NCBI GenBank assembly: GCA_016721315.1 | Contig: JADKIL010000006.1 | Span: 1 to 64,000, forward strand | DNA from: Candidatus Villigracilis vicinus | GTDB lineage: Bacteria; Chloroflexota; Anaerolineae; Anaerolineales; Villigracilaceae | Direction of reading: 5' to 3' | Length of the DNA stretch: 64,000 bases | In this document: positions 36,397-45,991 of the stretch, piece after piece | Numbering within the stretch: position 1 is the stretch's first letter | Layout of the letters: each line of letters begins with the position of its first letter | Notes under the pieces: generated by a model | What the model saw: the letters and a program-made list of their open reading frames with translations, nothing else | What the model was told of the DNA's origin: nothing | The model's database searches: none | Program-made: the position numbers and the translations under genes

Positions 36397-37332
36397 TTAT
36401 GGAACCGGAGAAGCAGGGAATGACCCAGGCGGAGCGTAGAAGTCGCCAGGGTCGATTCCCGTCACAAGTTGACCATTCACATTCACCGGGATCAACGAAT
36501 GGTCAGAACAAGACGCAGACAAACCGCAAGGAACCGCCTGCGAATATCCACCGGGGTAGGTTGAATCATTTGCCGGGTAAGCCACTACGTAATAAGAGCC
36601 GGGCGGAAGATTGTCGATTTGATAAGTCCCTGCATTTTCATTGGTGATCACAAAAAAGTATTCAGGTGTTTTGACATTAAAGGCAACCACGGTCGTCGAA
36701 GGGATGAAACTTGAAGGGTAGCTCAACTTGCCAGTGATGCTGCCCAAGACAGGCATGGGCGCTGAATAGATGCCTTTACCGCTGGGTTGACCAGCCTCGT
36801 AACTTTGCATGGGCGGGTATAACTCCGCACCGCCATACCAATTACCGGGGTCAACATTTGGAGTGATCGCCCCAGCCTGAACTTGTACATCTACCCAACT
36901 ATCGTCATTACAGCCTTGCGCCAAACCACACACGTAAAATTGATCATAACGTCCTGCGAGCTTGCCATCGGGTATAACGTAAGCAACTACATGATACGTC
37001 CCGGGCGGCAAGCCATCCATTTGATACGTAGATTGGTCTTGAGCCGTTTGGACCCAGTAATAATCAACATTATTCAGATTGAATGCCACCACCAATAAAG
37101 GCGGGATCGCCGAGGATGGATACGACAATTTACCAGAGATCGAGCCGGTCTGATCGGAAGCCGCGGGAGTGGCTTGTGCCCCCGGCGTGGACTGTAACGC
37201 CTGCAAGGTCAGAGCTTGCAATGTAGATTGCACGATCAGGTCAACATTCTGGGTCGGAGCAGACAGACCCGGCACACAGGCAAACATAAAAACTAACACG
37301 AGCAACAAGCCAAATAAAGGTCTCTTTCGCAT
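36397..37332 (-). CDS. Lipoprotein with two repeated beta-sandwich domains
   Basis: 311 residues from the ATG at 37332, preceded by GGAG (an upstream in-frame start at 37383 overlaps mfd and lacks a site). Signal with lipobox: LVLVFMFACVPG. Two similar domains follow. One starts GSISGKLSYPSSAIPPLLVV and contains MDGLPPGTYHVVAYV. The other starts GSITGKLSYPSSFIPSTTVV and contains IDNLPPGSYYVVAYP. Each then has a C-x(4-5)-C pair (CGLAQGC and CGLSASC). The G.I.G.L..P...LPPG.Y.V.A pattern is that of carboxypeptidase-regulatory-like (prealbumin-type) modules in cell-surface proteins. Function unknown. Confidence 0.7.
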   Translation of the reverse strand: MRKRPLFGLLLVLVFMFACVPGLSAPTQNVDLIVQSTLQALTLQALQSTPGAQATPAASDQTGSISGKLSYPSSAIPPLLVVAFNLNNVDYYWVQTAQDQSTYQMDGLPPGTYHVVAYVIPDGKLAGRYDQFYVCGLAQGCNDDSWVDVQVQAGAITPNVDPGNWYGGAELYPPMQSYEAGQPSGKGIYSAPMPVLGSITGKLSYPSSFIPSTTVVAFNVKTPEYFFVITNENAGTYQIDNLPPGSYYVVAYPANDSTYPGGYSQAVPCGLSASCSDHSLIPVNVNGQLVTGIDPGDFYAPPGSFPASPVP

Positions 37333-37372
37333 CTCAATTCTCCTATTTAATTGATTAACCCACACAACCGAA

Positions 37373-40300
37373 TCAAGAGACATCCCCCAAGCGGGCTAAT
37401 ACATCGAGGAGTTTTGCCGTCCAGACTTCTTCTTTCGTGACCGTTACCCAATATTGACCTTTACCGCCTCTGACACCATTCGGCAGGTCAGGCAGGCGCT
37501 TCGGCTCCGCACCTTCAGCAGGTGCCGGGTACTTGAGCAGGATCTGCCCCGCCTCCCAGCCGACGGCAGTAAGCCCAACCTCTTCAGCGCGCAACTTCAC
37601 GCGGATCTGATAAAAAAGATTCTGTACCATCTCAGGCAGTTGACCGAAACGGTCGCGGAATTCAGAGCCAAGCGCATCAAGCTCGGTCTCATCGCGCAGG
37701 TCTGCAATGCGGCGATATAAGCGCAGGCGCAGGTCCTGGTCAGGAATGTAATTGGCTGGAATGCCCACCGCCAGCGGCAGATCCACATTGACCGGGATGG
37801 ACAGCGGTAAGTTGAAGGTGGAAAAAGCGTTATCGAATTTATCCGTTTCCACCTTCAACACATCAGATGCGATCCGGCGCATACGGCGAACCGCATCCGC
37901 AAGCATGCGTGTGTAAAGATGAAAGCCGACCGATTGAATAAAGCCATGCTGGCGCGTCCCCAGCAATTCACCCGCGCCGCGGATCTCCAGATCGCGCATG
38001 GCGATGGAATACCCGGCACCAAGCTGGGTATTTTCTGCGATCACTTCCAAACGCTGCTGACCTTCCTGAGTCGGCGACATTTTGTTATGACGGAAGAAGT
38101 AGGCATACGCCCGCATGGCACCGCGCCCAACCCGCCCGCGAAGCTGGTAAAGCTGTGCCAAGCCAAACGTATCCGCGCGGTCCACGATCAGGGTGTTGGC
38201 GTTGGGAATATCCAACCCCGATTCGATGATGGTGGTGGAAAGCAGAATATCGATTTCGGCATTGGTAAAACGACGCATAACCGCCGAAAGCTGGGATTCA
38301 TGCATCTGTCCGTGACCGATATCGATGCGTGCTTCAGGCACAAGCTTTTCCAGGTGCGCCTTCATGGCATCAATTGTTTGCACACGATTATGGACAAAAA
38401 AGATCTGCCCGCCGCGTTCCAACTCGCGCAGAATTGCCTGGCGAACCAGGCGCGGGGAATACGGTCCCACATGGGTGATGATGGGCAGGCGTTCTTCGGG
38501 CGGCGTATTGAGGTTGGATATATCGCGGACACCGGTCAGCGCCATATAGAGCGTGCGCGGAATAGGCGTAGCCGTAAGCGTAAGCACATCCACTTCGGTG
38601 CGGAGTTTTTTGAGATGCTCCTTATGTGTCACACCGAAGCGCTGTTCTTCGTCAATGACCACCAAACCCAGGTCTTTGAAAACAACGTCAGACGAGATCA
38701 GGCGATGTGTCCCGATGATGATATCCACCTCACCAATGGAAAGCTGATGCAGGATTTCCGTCTGTTCACGCGGCGTGCGGAAGCGGGAAAGCATTTCCAC
38801 TTTCACGGGGAATGCCGCCAACCGTTGAGAAAATGTTTCAAAATGCTGCTGTGCCAAAACGGTGGTCGGTACAAGCACTGCCACTTGTTTCCCGCCCATC
38901 ACCGCTTTGAATGCAGCCCGTAATGCGACTTCGGTCTTGCCGTATCCAACGTCGCCGCATAAGAGGCGATCCATCGGACGGGCACGTTCCATATCCCGTT
39001 TAATGTCAGTAATGGCACGTTTCTGATCTTCGGTCTCAACGTATGGAAAACTGTCTTCCAATTCTTTCTGCCATTGTGTATCCCCTGAAAAAGAATACCC
39101 TGCCACCACCTGACGGCGGGCGTACAGGTCAAGCAGGTCTTCAGCGACTTTTTGGACTGCCTCTTTAACCTTTGCCTTGGTCTCTGCCCATACCTGCCCG
39201 CCAAGATTGTCCAGCGACGGCTTGCCGCCATCTGCGCCGACATACCGCGTGAGCCGATCCGCTTGATGGACGGGAACGTAGAGAATGTCACCGCGCTCAT
39301 ATTCAACCGTGAGATATTCACGTTCATGCCCATCCAACTGGCGTTGGATAAGTCCCGCAAAACGACCAATGCCATGATCGACATGGACAACATAATCCCC
39401 GGTCTGCAAGTCTGCGTATAACGCCTCAGGTGTATCCGCAGTCTGGCGCTGACGTGTACGTGGCTGTGGACGTTCCCAACCAAAGACCTCCGAATCAGTG
39501 ATCAGTCGAACAGTGTCCAATGATTCGGTCTTGAGTGTAAATCCCTCGGAAAGCGAAGCTTCAATAAACTCAAGGTTTGTATGTTCAGAGTCAGGGTAAT
39601 GCTCGAACCACAATTCACGCAAGCGCTGCGCCTGACGGGAGATGATAAAGACCTGTCCGCCATTATCAACAATGGGGGCAAGGTAATCAATGAACGGTTT
39701 GAGTCGTCCGCCAAAGCGTTCATCATGACCAAAGTGTGAAGCCAGTGGAACTCCCTCTTCAGCCTCAGTGGAATGCCCCAATTCCAAATTAACGAACTCA
39801 CTTAAGTTATCGTTCAATTCAGACCAGGGCACATAGGGCACAGGAAAATTCTCTGCCAGCGTACCTTCTTTAATACTCTCCTGCCTAAACTTAACCGCCT
39901 GTTCCTCTACTTCATTTGCCATCACATCGATCAAACTCAAGTCATCCACCAGCACCAGGGTTTTTTGTGGAAGATAATCCATCAACGAAGCAGGTTGCCC
40001 ATGCAGCAATGGAATATGAAATTCGGAGAGCGTTGTTTCTGATTCGGTCGTGTCTGCCAGAAATTCACGTGAAGGCGTGAGCAGGATCGATTCAAGTTTC
40101 TCGAGCGTCCGCTGCGTAGCGGGATCAAAACTACGAATGGTCTCGATCTCATCGCCAAAGAAATCAAGTCGCACTGGATTAAGTTCCGTGGGCGCCCACA
40201 CATCTAAAATACCGCCGCGCCCGGAGAACTGCCCCGGTTCCAGAACCGTGTTAACGCGCTGGTAGCCGATCCGCGCCCACTCGCGCATCAGACCATCGGG

Positions 40301-40768
40301 TTGACTGCTCTGGTTTACTGTGAGTTTTTTACACGCTTTGAGAAAGTCCCGCCGTGGCAGGGTGCGAGTCATCAACGAGCGAACCGACGCAACGATGATC
40401 GGCGGCACCTCGGGTTTCTTTGCAAACGGCAGGTGATATGCAGATAGCGCCGTTAATACTTGCAGACGATCACGCCGAGTGGTTACCCCCCAGGCAGCCT
40501 CTTCATAAAAAAGTGGATTTGGTTCTGCAAACAAATAACGCGGTGACTTGACCCAAAAGCCCAATTCATCATACATTGCCAGCGCATGGTCAGCGCGGTC
40601 TGTGATAAACAGAATGGGCTGATTTACATCTGCGTGAAGCGCGGCAAGGATCGGCAAACGGGCAGAACGCGGCAAACCCAGCCCAGAGACCGGTTTACGC
40701 GCGTTAAGTTCGCTTAACAAGCGCTGATATGGAGAGAGAGTACGAAGAAGTTGAAGAAGAGGTTGCAT
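37373..40768 (-). CDS. mfd: Transcription-repair coupling factor
   Basis: 1131 residues. Moves RNA polymerase stalled at lesions and recruits UvrA. Order: UvrB-like N-terminal region (KPVSGLGLPRSARLPILAAL), polymerase-interacting domain (GDYVVHVDHGIGRFAGL, then YLTVEYERGDILYVPVHQAD), and a RecG-like translocase with Walker A GDVGYGKTEVALRAAF and DEEQRFGV. Next are the TRG-type motif region (RVGRGAMRAYAYFF and RDLEIRGAGELLGTRQHG) and the C-terminal TRCF domain (IPANYIPDQDLRLRLYRRI). Complete. Its 3' end overlaps only an unlikely extension of the next gene. Confidence 0.97.
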   Translation of the reverse strand: MQPLLQLLRTLSPYQRLLSELNARKPVSGLGLPRSARLPILAALHADVNQPILFITDRADHALAMYDELGFWVKSPRYLFAEPNPLFYEEAAWGVTTRRDRLQVLTALSAYHLPFAKKPEVPPIIVASVRSLMTRTLPRRDFLKACKKLTVNQSSQPDGLMREWARIGYQRVNTVLEPGQFSGRGGILDVWAPTELNPVRLDFFGDEIETIRSFDPATQRTLEKLESILLTPSREFLADTTESETTLSEFHIPLLHGQPASLMDYLPQKTLVLVDDLSLIDVMANEVEEQAVKFRQESIKEGTLAENFPVPYVPWSELNDNLSEFVNLELGHSTEAEEGVPLASHFGHDERFGGRLKPFIDYLAPIVDNGGQVFIISRQAQRLRELWFEHYPDSEHTNLEFIEASLSEGFTLKTESLDTVRLITDSEVFGWERPQPRTRQRQTADTPEALYADLQTGDYVVHVDHGIGRFAGLIQRQLDGHEREYLTVEYERGDILYVPVHQADRLTRYVGADGGKPSLDNLGGQVWAETKAKVKEAVQKVAEDLLDLYARRQVVAGYSFSGDTQWQKELEDSFPYVETEDQKRAITDIKRDMERARPMDRLLCGDVGYGKTEVALRAAFKAVMGGKQVAVLVPTTVLAQQHFETFSQRLAAFPVKVEMLSRFRTPREQTEILHQLSIGEVDIIIGTHRLISSDVVFKDLGLVVIDEEQRFGVTHKEHLKKLRTEVDVLTLTATPIPRTLYMALTGVRDISNLNTPPEERLPIITHVGPYSPRLVRQAILRELERGGQIFFVHNRVQTIDAMKAHLEKLVPEARIDIGHGQMHESQLSAVMRRFTNAEIDILLSTTIIESGLDIPNANTLIVDRADTFGLAQLYQLRGRVGRGAMRAYAYFFRHNKMSPTQEGQQRLEVIAENTQLGAGYSIAMRDLEIRGAGELLGTRQHGFIQSVGFHLYTRMLADAVRRMRRIASDVLKVETDKFDNAFSTFNLPLSIPVNVDLPLAVGIPANYIPDQDLRLRLYRRIADLRDETELDALGSEFRDRFGQLPEMVQNLFYQIRVKLRAEEVGLTAVGWEAGQILLKYPAPAEGAEPKRLPDLPNGVRGGKGQYWVTVTKEEVWTAKLLDVLARLGDVS

Positions 40769-40815
40769 TATAAAAAGAGTTCCACATTACGCAAGGCGAT
40801 TGTGGAAAGCAAAGG

Positions 40816-41397
40816 TCAAGAACCCGTCCCGCCGTTGTATTTGTTCATTGCCGCATTCAAACCTTTCATCACGAATTCGATCGCGGCATCCGATGCGCGC
40901 GCAAGAAACTCCGGCATGAACTTAAGCTCGTCCTTCGAGAAATCCTGCAAGACATAATCCTTTGGGTCCATCCGCCCGGGCGGGCGCCCAATGCCAAGGC
41001 GCAAACGTGGAAAGTCTTTGGTACCCAGCATTTCAATAGTATTTGCCATACCGCGCTGCCCGCCGGGTCCACCGGTGGGGCGGATACGAATGGTTCCGTA
41101 GGGAATATCCAGATCATCATGAGCAATGAGCAGGTTCTCAAGCGGGATCTTGTAAAAATGCAACAATCCCTGCACAGACTGACCGGAGAGGTTCATATAC
41201 GTCTGCGGTTTGGCAAGGATGAGTTTTCGTTCCTCATATACTCCCGAAGTGACAATGGCTTTGGATTGCACCTTCATACCACGGGCACCGATCTTTTCAG
41301 CAAGATGGTCGATCAACATAAAGCCAATGTTGTGGCGCGTATCTTTGTATTCGCGTCCCGGGTTGCCGAGACCGATAAGGAGATAGGGATCAGTCAT
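40816..41397 (-). CDS. pth: Peptidyl-tRNA hydrolase
   Basis: 193 residues. Frees tRNA from dropped-off peptidyl-tRNA. The start LLIGLGNPGREYKDTRHNIGFM includes the catalytic His (DTRHN) and the following Asn. LAKPQTYMNLSGQSV, HDDLDIPYGTIRIR and GGPGGQRGMANTIEMLGT complete the family motifs. It lies upstream of mfd on the same strand, a frequent pairing. Confidence 0.96.
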   Translation of the reverse strand: MTDPYLLIGLGNPGREYKDTRHNIGFMLIDHLAEKIGARGMKVQSKAIVTSGVYEERKLILAKPQTYMNLSGQSVQGLLHFYKIPLENLLIAHDDLDIPYGTIRIRPTGGPGGQRGMANTIEMLGTKDFPRLRLGIGRPPGRMDPKDYVLQDFSKDELKFMPEFLARASDAAIEFVMKGLNAAMNKYNGGTGS

Positions 41398-41414
41398 GTT
41401 TCAAATTCCAGGTT

Positions 41415-42041
41415 TTAGATATTTTTTCGAAGCCGCAGAATGAAAGAAAAAACAGCAAAGAGCACCAGTACCACCAAAGCGCTTTTCCAGAAGATCGCGG
41501 TAATGGATGCTGTGGTTAATGAAGCAGGGTTCGGCGGCAAAGGTGTGGAGCTGGGGTATACAATCGCAGGCGTCGAGGTTGGTCCATTCGGCGCTTCAGG
41601 GGTGCCATTAAGAGGTTGGAAATTGAACACCGCCTCAGTCTGCGTGACCGTGGCTGTTGGGATCGGCACATTATTGCGGATCTTTAAACTTTTTACCACC
41701 ACGTCCTGGGTTGTGCCATCCTGCAAAAGGATGCGCAGACGCAGTGCGTAATCGCCATCCGTTACAGCAGTTGTATCCCATATTGCAATGACGGGGTTTG
41801 TGAGCGGCTGTGTATAGGTTTGGATGGGAAACCAGCTCGCGGCAGGATCCGAGGCGTTCGCGTCAAAAGTGAATGCCAGTTCGGCAGAAGCAAAATTGGG
41901 GACATCCATTTGCCCTAGAATCTCGATCTGCCCACGCAAAGTATCACCAGTCTGCGGAGAGGTGATCGCAGCCGTGGCGCCTTGAAAAAGGAGAAAAAGG
42001 ATCAAAGAAAACTTGAGCATGGCAATCGGTAAGTTTAACAT
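41415..42041 (-). CDS. Secreted single-pass membrane protein, Ig-like domain
   Basis: 208 residues. Signal peptide (MLKFSLILFLLFQGATAA, if translation starts at the second ATG, 42020). A beta-sandwich region follows with ITSPQTGDTLRGQIEILGQM, WDTTAVTDGDYALRLRI. Then come a Thr/Pro-rich stalk (about 135-175) and a C-terminal membrane helix ending in RLRKNI. A cell-surface protein of unknown role. It stops 17 bases before pth and may be in its transcript. Confidence 0.7.
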   Translation of the reverse strand: MLNLPIAMLKFSLILFLLFQGATAAITSPQTGDTLRGQIEILGQMDVPNFASAELAFTFDANASDPAASWFPIQTYTQPLTNPVIAIWDTTAVTDGDYALRLRILLQDGTTQDVVVKSLKIRNNVPIPTATVTQTEAVFNFQPLNGTPEAPNGPTSTPAIVYPSSTPLPPNPASLTTASITAIFWKSALVVLVLFAVFSFILRLRKNI

Positions 42042-42192
42042 GAAGAAAGAGCAAGGTCAAATTCCGCCTATTTTGCTTTCCTCATAGATTGAAAACGAAT
42101 TGAAATGTGAGGGCAATTCTCGAATAATGCTTTTTCTGGTAAACTCTAGCCGTTCAATACAGCAAGTACATGTTAATTAGGAGATACTAGTT

Positions 42193-42567
42193 ATGGCACC
42201 ATCCCGCGCTGAACAACTCGTGGAACGACTTCGCAATATGCAAGCCGCCGCCCCCGATATCGAAGCCTCTGCCATTGTGTCGGTGGATGGGCTTATTATG
42301 GCATCTGCCCTGCAACAGGGCGTGGAAGAAGATCGTGTGTCCGCGATGTCTGCGGCGATGCTGAGCCTTGGCGAACGCATTTCCGGTGAACTGGGTCGTG
42401 GTGGTTTGGAACAGGTCTATATCAAAGGCGACAAAGGCTCGATCGTGCTCACCGCCATCGGCGACGAAGCCGTACTCACCGCAATGGCACGGCAGGAAGC
42501 AAAACTTGGCATGGTCTTCCTCGAAATGAGGCGCGCCGCCGAAGACTTGGTAAAACTTGTCGGATGA
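42193..42567 (+). CDS. Roadblock/LC7 domain protein
   Basis: 124 residues. ALL of it is one roadblock fold: RLRNMQAAAPDIEASAIVSV, DGLIMASALQQGVEEDRVSA, then SLGERISGELGRGGLEQVYI and AVLTAMARQEAKLGMVFLEM. In bacteria such MglB-like proteins act with small GTPases as activators or scaffolds. No GTPase gene is adjacent. AGGAG lies upstream; a terminator follows. Confidence 0.9.
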   Translation: MAPSRAEQLVERLRNMQAAAPDIEASAIVSVDGLIMASALQQGVEEDRVSAMSAAMLSLGERISGELGRGGLEQVYIKGDKGSIVLTAIGDEAVLTAMARQEAKLGMVFLEMRRAAEDLVKLVG

Positions 42568-42606
42568 AACGGAAACACCACTTTCCATCAAAATGAAGCA
42601 ACCCCG

Positions 42607-42641
42607 AATGGGGAGGGCATAACGCCCTCCCCATTCTCTTT
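42607..42641 (+). terminator. Terminator after roadblock gene
   Basis: AATGGGGAGGGC, loop ATAAC, GCCCTCCCCATT, then CTCTTTGT. Confidence 0.8.
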
Positions 42642-42694
42642 GTATAAACCCCATCCCCTCCCCGAATAAAGGGGGCATGCAGAAGGAGAAACGA

Positions 42695-44305
42695 ATGGCA
42701 ACAAAATATTTATTTTTTACCGGCGGTGTAGTTTCGTCGGTTGGCAAGGGTGTGACAGCGGCTGCGACGGGTTTGCTGTTGAAGGAACGCGGATTCAATG
42801 TAGCGGTTCAAAAACTGGATCCCTACATCAACGTAGACCCCGGCACGATGTCGCCGTACCAGCATGGCGAAGTGTACGTTCTCGATGACGGCGCAGAAAC
42901 GGACCTCGACCTGGGTCACTACGAAAGATTCATTGACATCCGCCTGAGCCGCGTCAGCAACTTTACGACCGGGCAGGTATATGCTGAGACCATCGCCAAA
43001 GAGCGCCGCGGCGACTTTCTCGGCGGAACCATTCAGGTCATTCCGCACATCACCAACGAGATCAAGCGGCGCATCGGGCTGGCAGCCAAGGAAACCGGCG
43101 CAGAGATCATGATCCTTGAAGTGGGTGGAACGGTTGGCGATATCGAATCGCAGCCGTTCCTTGAAGCACTCCGCCAACTCCGCAACGAGGTTGGGCGCGA
43201 GAACTGCCTTTTCGTACATGTCACCTGGCTGCCGGTCATTGGTGCAACCGGCGAGATCAAGACCAAACCAACCCAGCACTCAGTAGCAGCGCTGCGCTCC
43301 ATCGGTATTTCGCCCAACATAATCATCGCACGTGCCGATCAGGACATTGACCAGGGTCTGTGCGACAAGATCGCCCTGTTCTGTGATGTTGAAAAAGATG
43401 CTGTCATCCCGATGAAAACCGCCAGTGTGCTCTACGAAGTTCCGCTCTTGCTGGATGGGCTGGGTGTAGGTGAATTGATCATGAACAAGCTCAGCTTGAA
43501 AGCTACTCGCAAGCCCGATATGCATCCCTGGGAAAAACTGGTAACTGAAGTTAAAAAGGACAAGCCCACGGTCAACGTGGCACTGGTTGGAAAATACGTC
43601 GAATTGCAAGATGCTTATATGTCTGTTCGTGAGGCGTTGAAACATGCTGCACTCGCCAATGGTGTGGAAGTATCCATTAGCTGGGTTCACTCTGCTGATC
43701 TTGAAAAAGATAAAGGCTGGGACGTCGTCAAGGAGGCAGACGCCGTACTTGTGCCAGGTGGTTTTGGCTCACGCGGTGTGGAGGGCAAGATCCTGGCGGC
43801 GCGTTATGCCCGTGAACATAAAGTTCCATATCTCGGGCTGTGCCTGGGTATGCAAGTTATGTGCCTGGAATTTGCACGTGATGTGCTTGACCTTGAAGAT
43901 GCCAACTCCTCGGAATTCGACCGCAGCACACCCCACCCCGTCATCGACTTGATGATCGATCAACGCTCCATCACGGATATGGGCGGGACAATGCGCCTCG
44001 GACTCTACCCGTGCCAGCTTCAGCCTGGGACGAAGGCAGCCAACGCCTATAATGTCCCCAATGTGGATGAACGCCACCGCCACCGCTGGGAGTTCAATAA
44101 TTCCTATCGCCAACAGTTCGAAGAAAACGGCATGATATTCTCGGGTCTCTCGCCTGATGGGCGTTTGGTTGAGATCGTTGAGTTGAAAGATCATCCCTAT
44201 ATGGTAGCCAGCCAATTTCATCCTGAGTTCCTATCCCGCCCGATGAAACCGCATCCCTTATTTGTAGGGTTGCTGAAGGCGGCAAAAGAAAAGGCGAAAA
44301 AATAA
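42695..44305 (+). CDS. pyrG: CTP synthase
   Basis: 536 residues from the ATG at 42695 (AAGGAGAAACG before it). Converts UTP to CTP with glutamine and ATP. Synthase domain start: FFTGGVVSSVGKGVTAAATG. The glutaminase domain has GGFGSRGVEGK, the nucleophile in LCLGMQVMC (Cys383) and the His-Glu pair in SQFHPEFLSRP. Complete and usual length. Confidence 0.97.
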   Translation: MATKYLFFTGGVVSSVGKGVTAAATGLLLKERGFNVAVQKLDPYINVDPGTMSPYQHGEVYVLDDGAETDLDLGHYERFIDIRLSRVSNFTTGQVYAETIAKERRGDFLGGTIQVIPHITNEIKRRIGLAAKETGAEIMILEVGGTVGDIESQPFLEALRQLRNEVGRENCLFVHVTWLPVIGATGEIKTKPTQHSVAALRSIGISPNIIIARADQDIDQGLCDKIALFCDVEKDAVIPMKTASVLYEVPLLLDGLGVGELIMNKLSLKATRKPDMHPWEKLVTEVKKDKPTVNVALVGKYVELQDAYMSVREALKHAALANGVEVSISWVHSADLEKDKGWDVVKEADAVLVPGGFGSRGVEGKILAARYAREHKVPYLGLCLGMQVMCLEFARDVLDLEDANSSEFDRSTPHPVIDLMIDQRSITDMGGTMRLGLYPCQLQPGTKAANAYNVPNVDERHRHRWEFNNSYRQQFEENGMIFSGLSPDGRLVEIVELKDHPYMVASQFHPEFLSRPMKPHPLFVGLLKAAKEKAKK

Positions 44306-44312
44306 ATTACCA

Positions 44313-44351
44313 CAACAAAAGACCTCCAAATTTTTGGAGGTCTTTTTGTTG
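44313..44351. terminator. Bidirectional terminator after pyrG
   Basis: CAACAAAA GACCTCC, loop, GGAGGTC TTTTTGTTG. Shared with the convergent lipoprotein gene ending at 44364. Confidence 0.9.
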
Positions 44352-44363
44352 TAATTGTGATCC

Positions 44364-45059
44364 TTACTCTACAACAACAATAGACACGCTTAGGGTTGCA
44401 CCAAAAGCGGCACCGCCCGCATCCGCAAGCCGCCAGGATGCGTTGAATGTGCCATCATGATTGGGAACTTCCAAGACAACAGAAAGTTCCGCCCAATTCC
44501 CCGGGGGGACATTCTTCCCAAGCTTCCCCCAGGAAGAAAAGAAGTGCTCATCACTGACAGTTGCCAGAGCGTAATTGTATGCCCAGTCACACGAGCCGGT
44601 ATTTTGAACCTTCCAAGTTTTCGTGATGACTTCGCCTGCTTTAACGGTTGTTCCGCTTGGGTAGTTTACGTCGCGAACCACGGCAAGGTTATTGCAGCCC
44701 ACACCAGAAGCGCCTGTGTTCGGCGTGGCCGTGGGGGGCGTACCTGTTACAGATGGGATGAGAGCGATGTTCGGTGTAGAACTGTAATAGATCACCACTG
44801 GTGTCCACGTAGCTAACGGCAACGGTGTATTCATAAGGGTGGGCGTTGGCAGGAATGTATTGGTCGGTAAGGGCGTGTCTGAGACAGCGGGTGTCGGCGA
44901 AACCATGGCAGTTTGCGTTTCAAAGAAACTGGAAACCATCGTGCCAACAGAGTAGGTCATCATGATCTCTTCCTCGGTGATGGTCTGTTCAGGTGCCCCG
45001 CCACAGGCAGACAAGAGAATGGTCATTAAAATGGGTAGAAATTTTATTTTGGGGTTCAT
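44364..45059 (-). CDS. Lipoprotein with NBR1-type Ig-like domain
   Basis: 231 residues. Lipobox ILLSACGG near residue 19. A Thr/Pro-rich stalk (about 50-115) leads to a C-terminal domain with VRDVNYPSGTTVKAGEVITK, TWKVQNTGSCDW, VPPGNWAELSVVLEVPNHDG and ASWRLADAGGAAFG. That is the pattern of the Ig-like domain first described in NBR1 and common in Chloroflexota surface proteins. Binding partner unknown. Confidence 0.82.
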   Translation of the reverse strand: MNPKIKFLPILMTILLSACGGAPEQTITEEEIMMTYSVGTMVSSFFETQTAMVSPTPAVSDTPLPTNTFLPTPTLMNTPLPLATWTPVVIYYSSTPNIALIPSVTGTPPTATPNTGASGVGCNNLAVVRDVNYPSGTTVKAGEVITKTWKVQNTGSCDWAYNYALATVSDEHFFSSWGKLGKNVPPGNWAELSVVLEVPNHDGTFNASWRLADAGGAAFGATLSVSIVVVE

Positions 45060-45233
45060 TTATCCTCATTCCGTCAATTAGAGTAAATTAGTATCAAATT
45101 TTGGCAAAAAGGGCTTATCCGTTATTTATTTTAAATTATAAGCTATCACGCTCAAATACCTATTTGTAGAGAAATTGAAAGCTCGAAAATCTCAACAAAA
45201 TGTAGAATATAAAAAAAACTATCAGGAGGAATT

Positions 45234-45887
45234 ATGATAAAAAAGAAAAACAGTAGTATTTTTCTGGTTGTGTTTGCTGGAGTATTTTTATTTTCCATGG
45301 CATGCCAGTCAGTACAGGTCCCATTTCTAAGCACCCCAACTCCATCCAGCACAATCACGCCAACTGCAACGAGTACACCAACGATCACGCCCAGCCCCAC
45401 CGTGCCGCCAATCCCCAATATTTCAAACGCAGCGCTCGCATTGATGGATCTCCCTAAGGGGTTTGAGGTCATTCCAAATCCGCCTGCGGCTACAGAGACA
45501 GAGAAATTCTACGGCTATGTTGATACAAAGAGTTTCCAGATCATCATGGGCACTTCAATAGCAGTAATGACTGACGATGATCGAATCGGATTTGACTTGA
45601 TGCTTAATAATCCAGACATGCTAATAGAGCTTTTTGCAGCAGAAGATATGAAATTTTCAAATGCCCGTCCGATCGAAGGTATGGATATATACGGCGATAA
45701 GTCTTCAGGATTCATGGCTGACACAAATATTGACGGCTTACAAATGGTCGCTGAATTCTTCGTTATGAGAGAAAAGAATGTAGGCGGCATTTTTATCAAT
45801 CTGCATAGAGTCAACAAACCTGGTGCCGTTACAACAGAAGAAGTGGTGGCGATCCTGGTTCAAAAAATTGCCTCTGTTCTAAAATAA
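45234..45887 (+). CDS. Lipoprotein of unknown function
   Basis: 217 residues, AGGAGG six bases before the ATG. Signal with lipobox VFLFSMACQS, then a Thr/Pro linker (about 35-62: TPTPSSTITPTATSTPTITP) and a C-terminal domain from about 65. Segments there include ALMDLPKGFEVIP, GYVDTKSFQIIMGTSIAVMT and EFFVMREKNVGGIFINLHRV. No family is recognised. Shorter and more AT-rich than most neighbours. Confidence 0.7.
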   Translation: MIKKKNSSIFLVVFAGVFLFSMACQSVQVPFLSTPTPSSTITPTATSTPTITPSPTVPPIPNISNAALALMDLPKGFEVIPNPPAATETEKFYGYVDTKSFQIIMGTSIAVMTDDDRIGFDLMLNNPDMLIELFAAEDMKFSNARPIEGMDIYGDKSSGFMADTNIDGLQMVAEFFVMREKNVGGIFINLHRVNKPGAVTTEEVVAILVQKIASVLK

Positions 45888-45896
45888 TGTCGATGG

Positions 45897-45943
45897 AAAA
45901 TACAAAGGACGCCAGGCACAAAACCTGGCGTCCTTTGTATTTT
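45897..45943. terminator. 20-bp-stem terminator
   Basis: A perfect inverted repeat (AAAATACAAAGGACGCCAGG on one arm) with a 7-base loop, T-rich on both ends. Lies between convergent genes. Confidence 0.9.
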
Positions 45944-45991
45944 GGTCAAGGGTAGATCGAATATCCGCCTGTCAAGTACTTACGCAAGCAT

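Noticed and set aside
37919..38923. 334-codon plus-strand open frame opposite mfd
   Set aside because: Antisense to conserved helicase motifs, no ribosome site, Cys/His-rich shadow composition.
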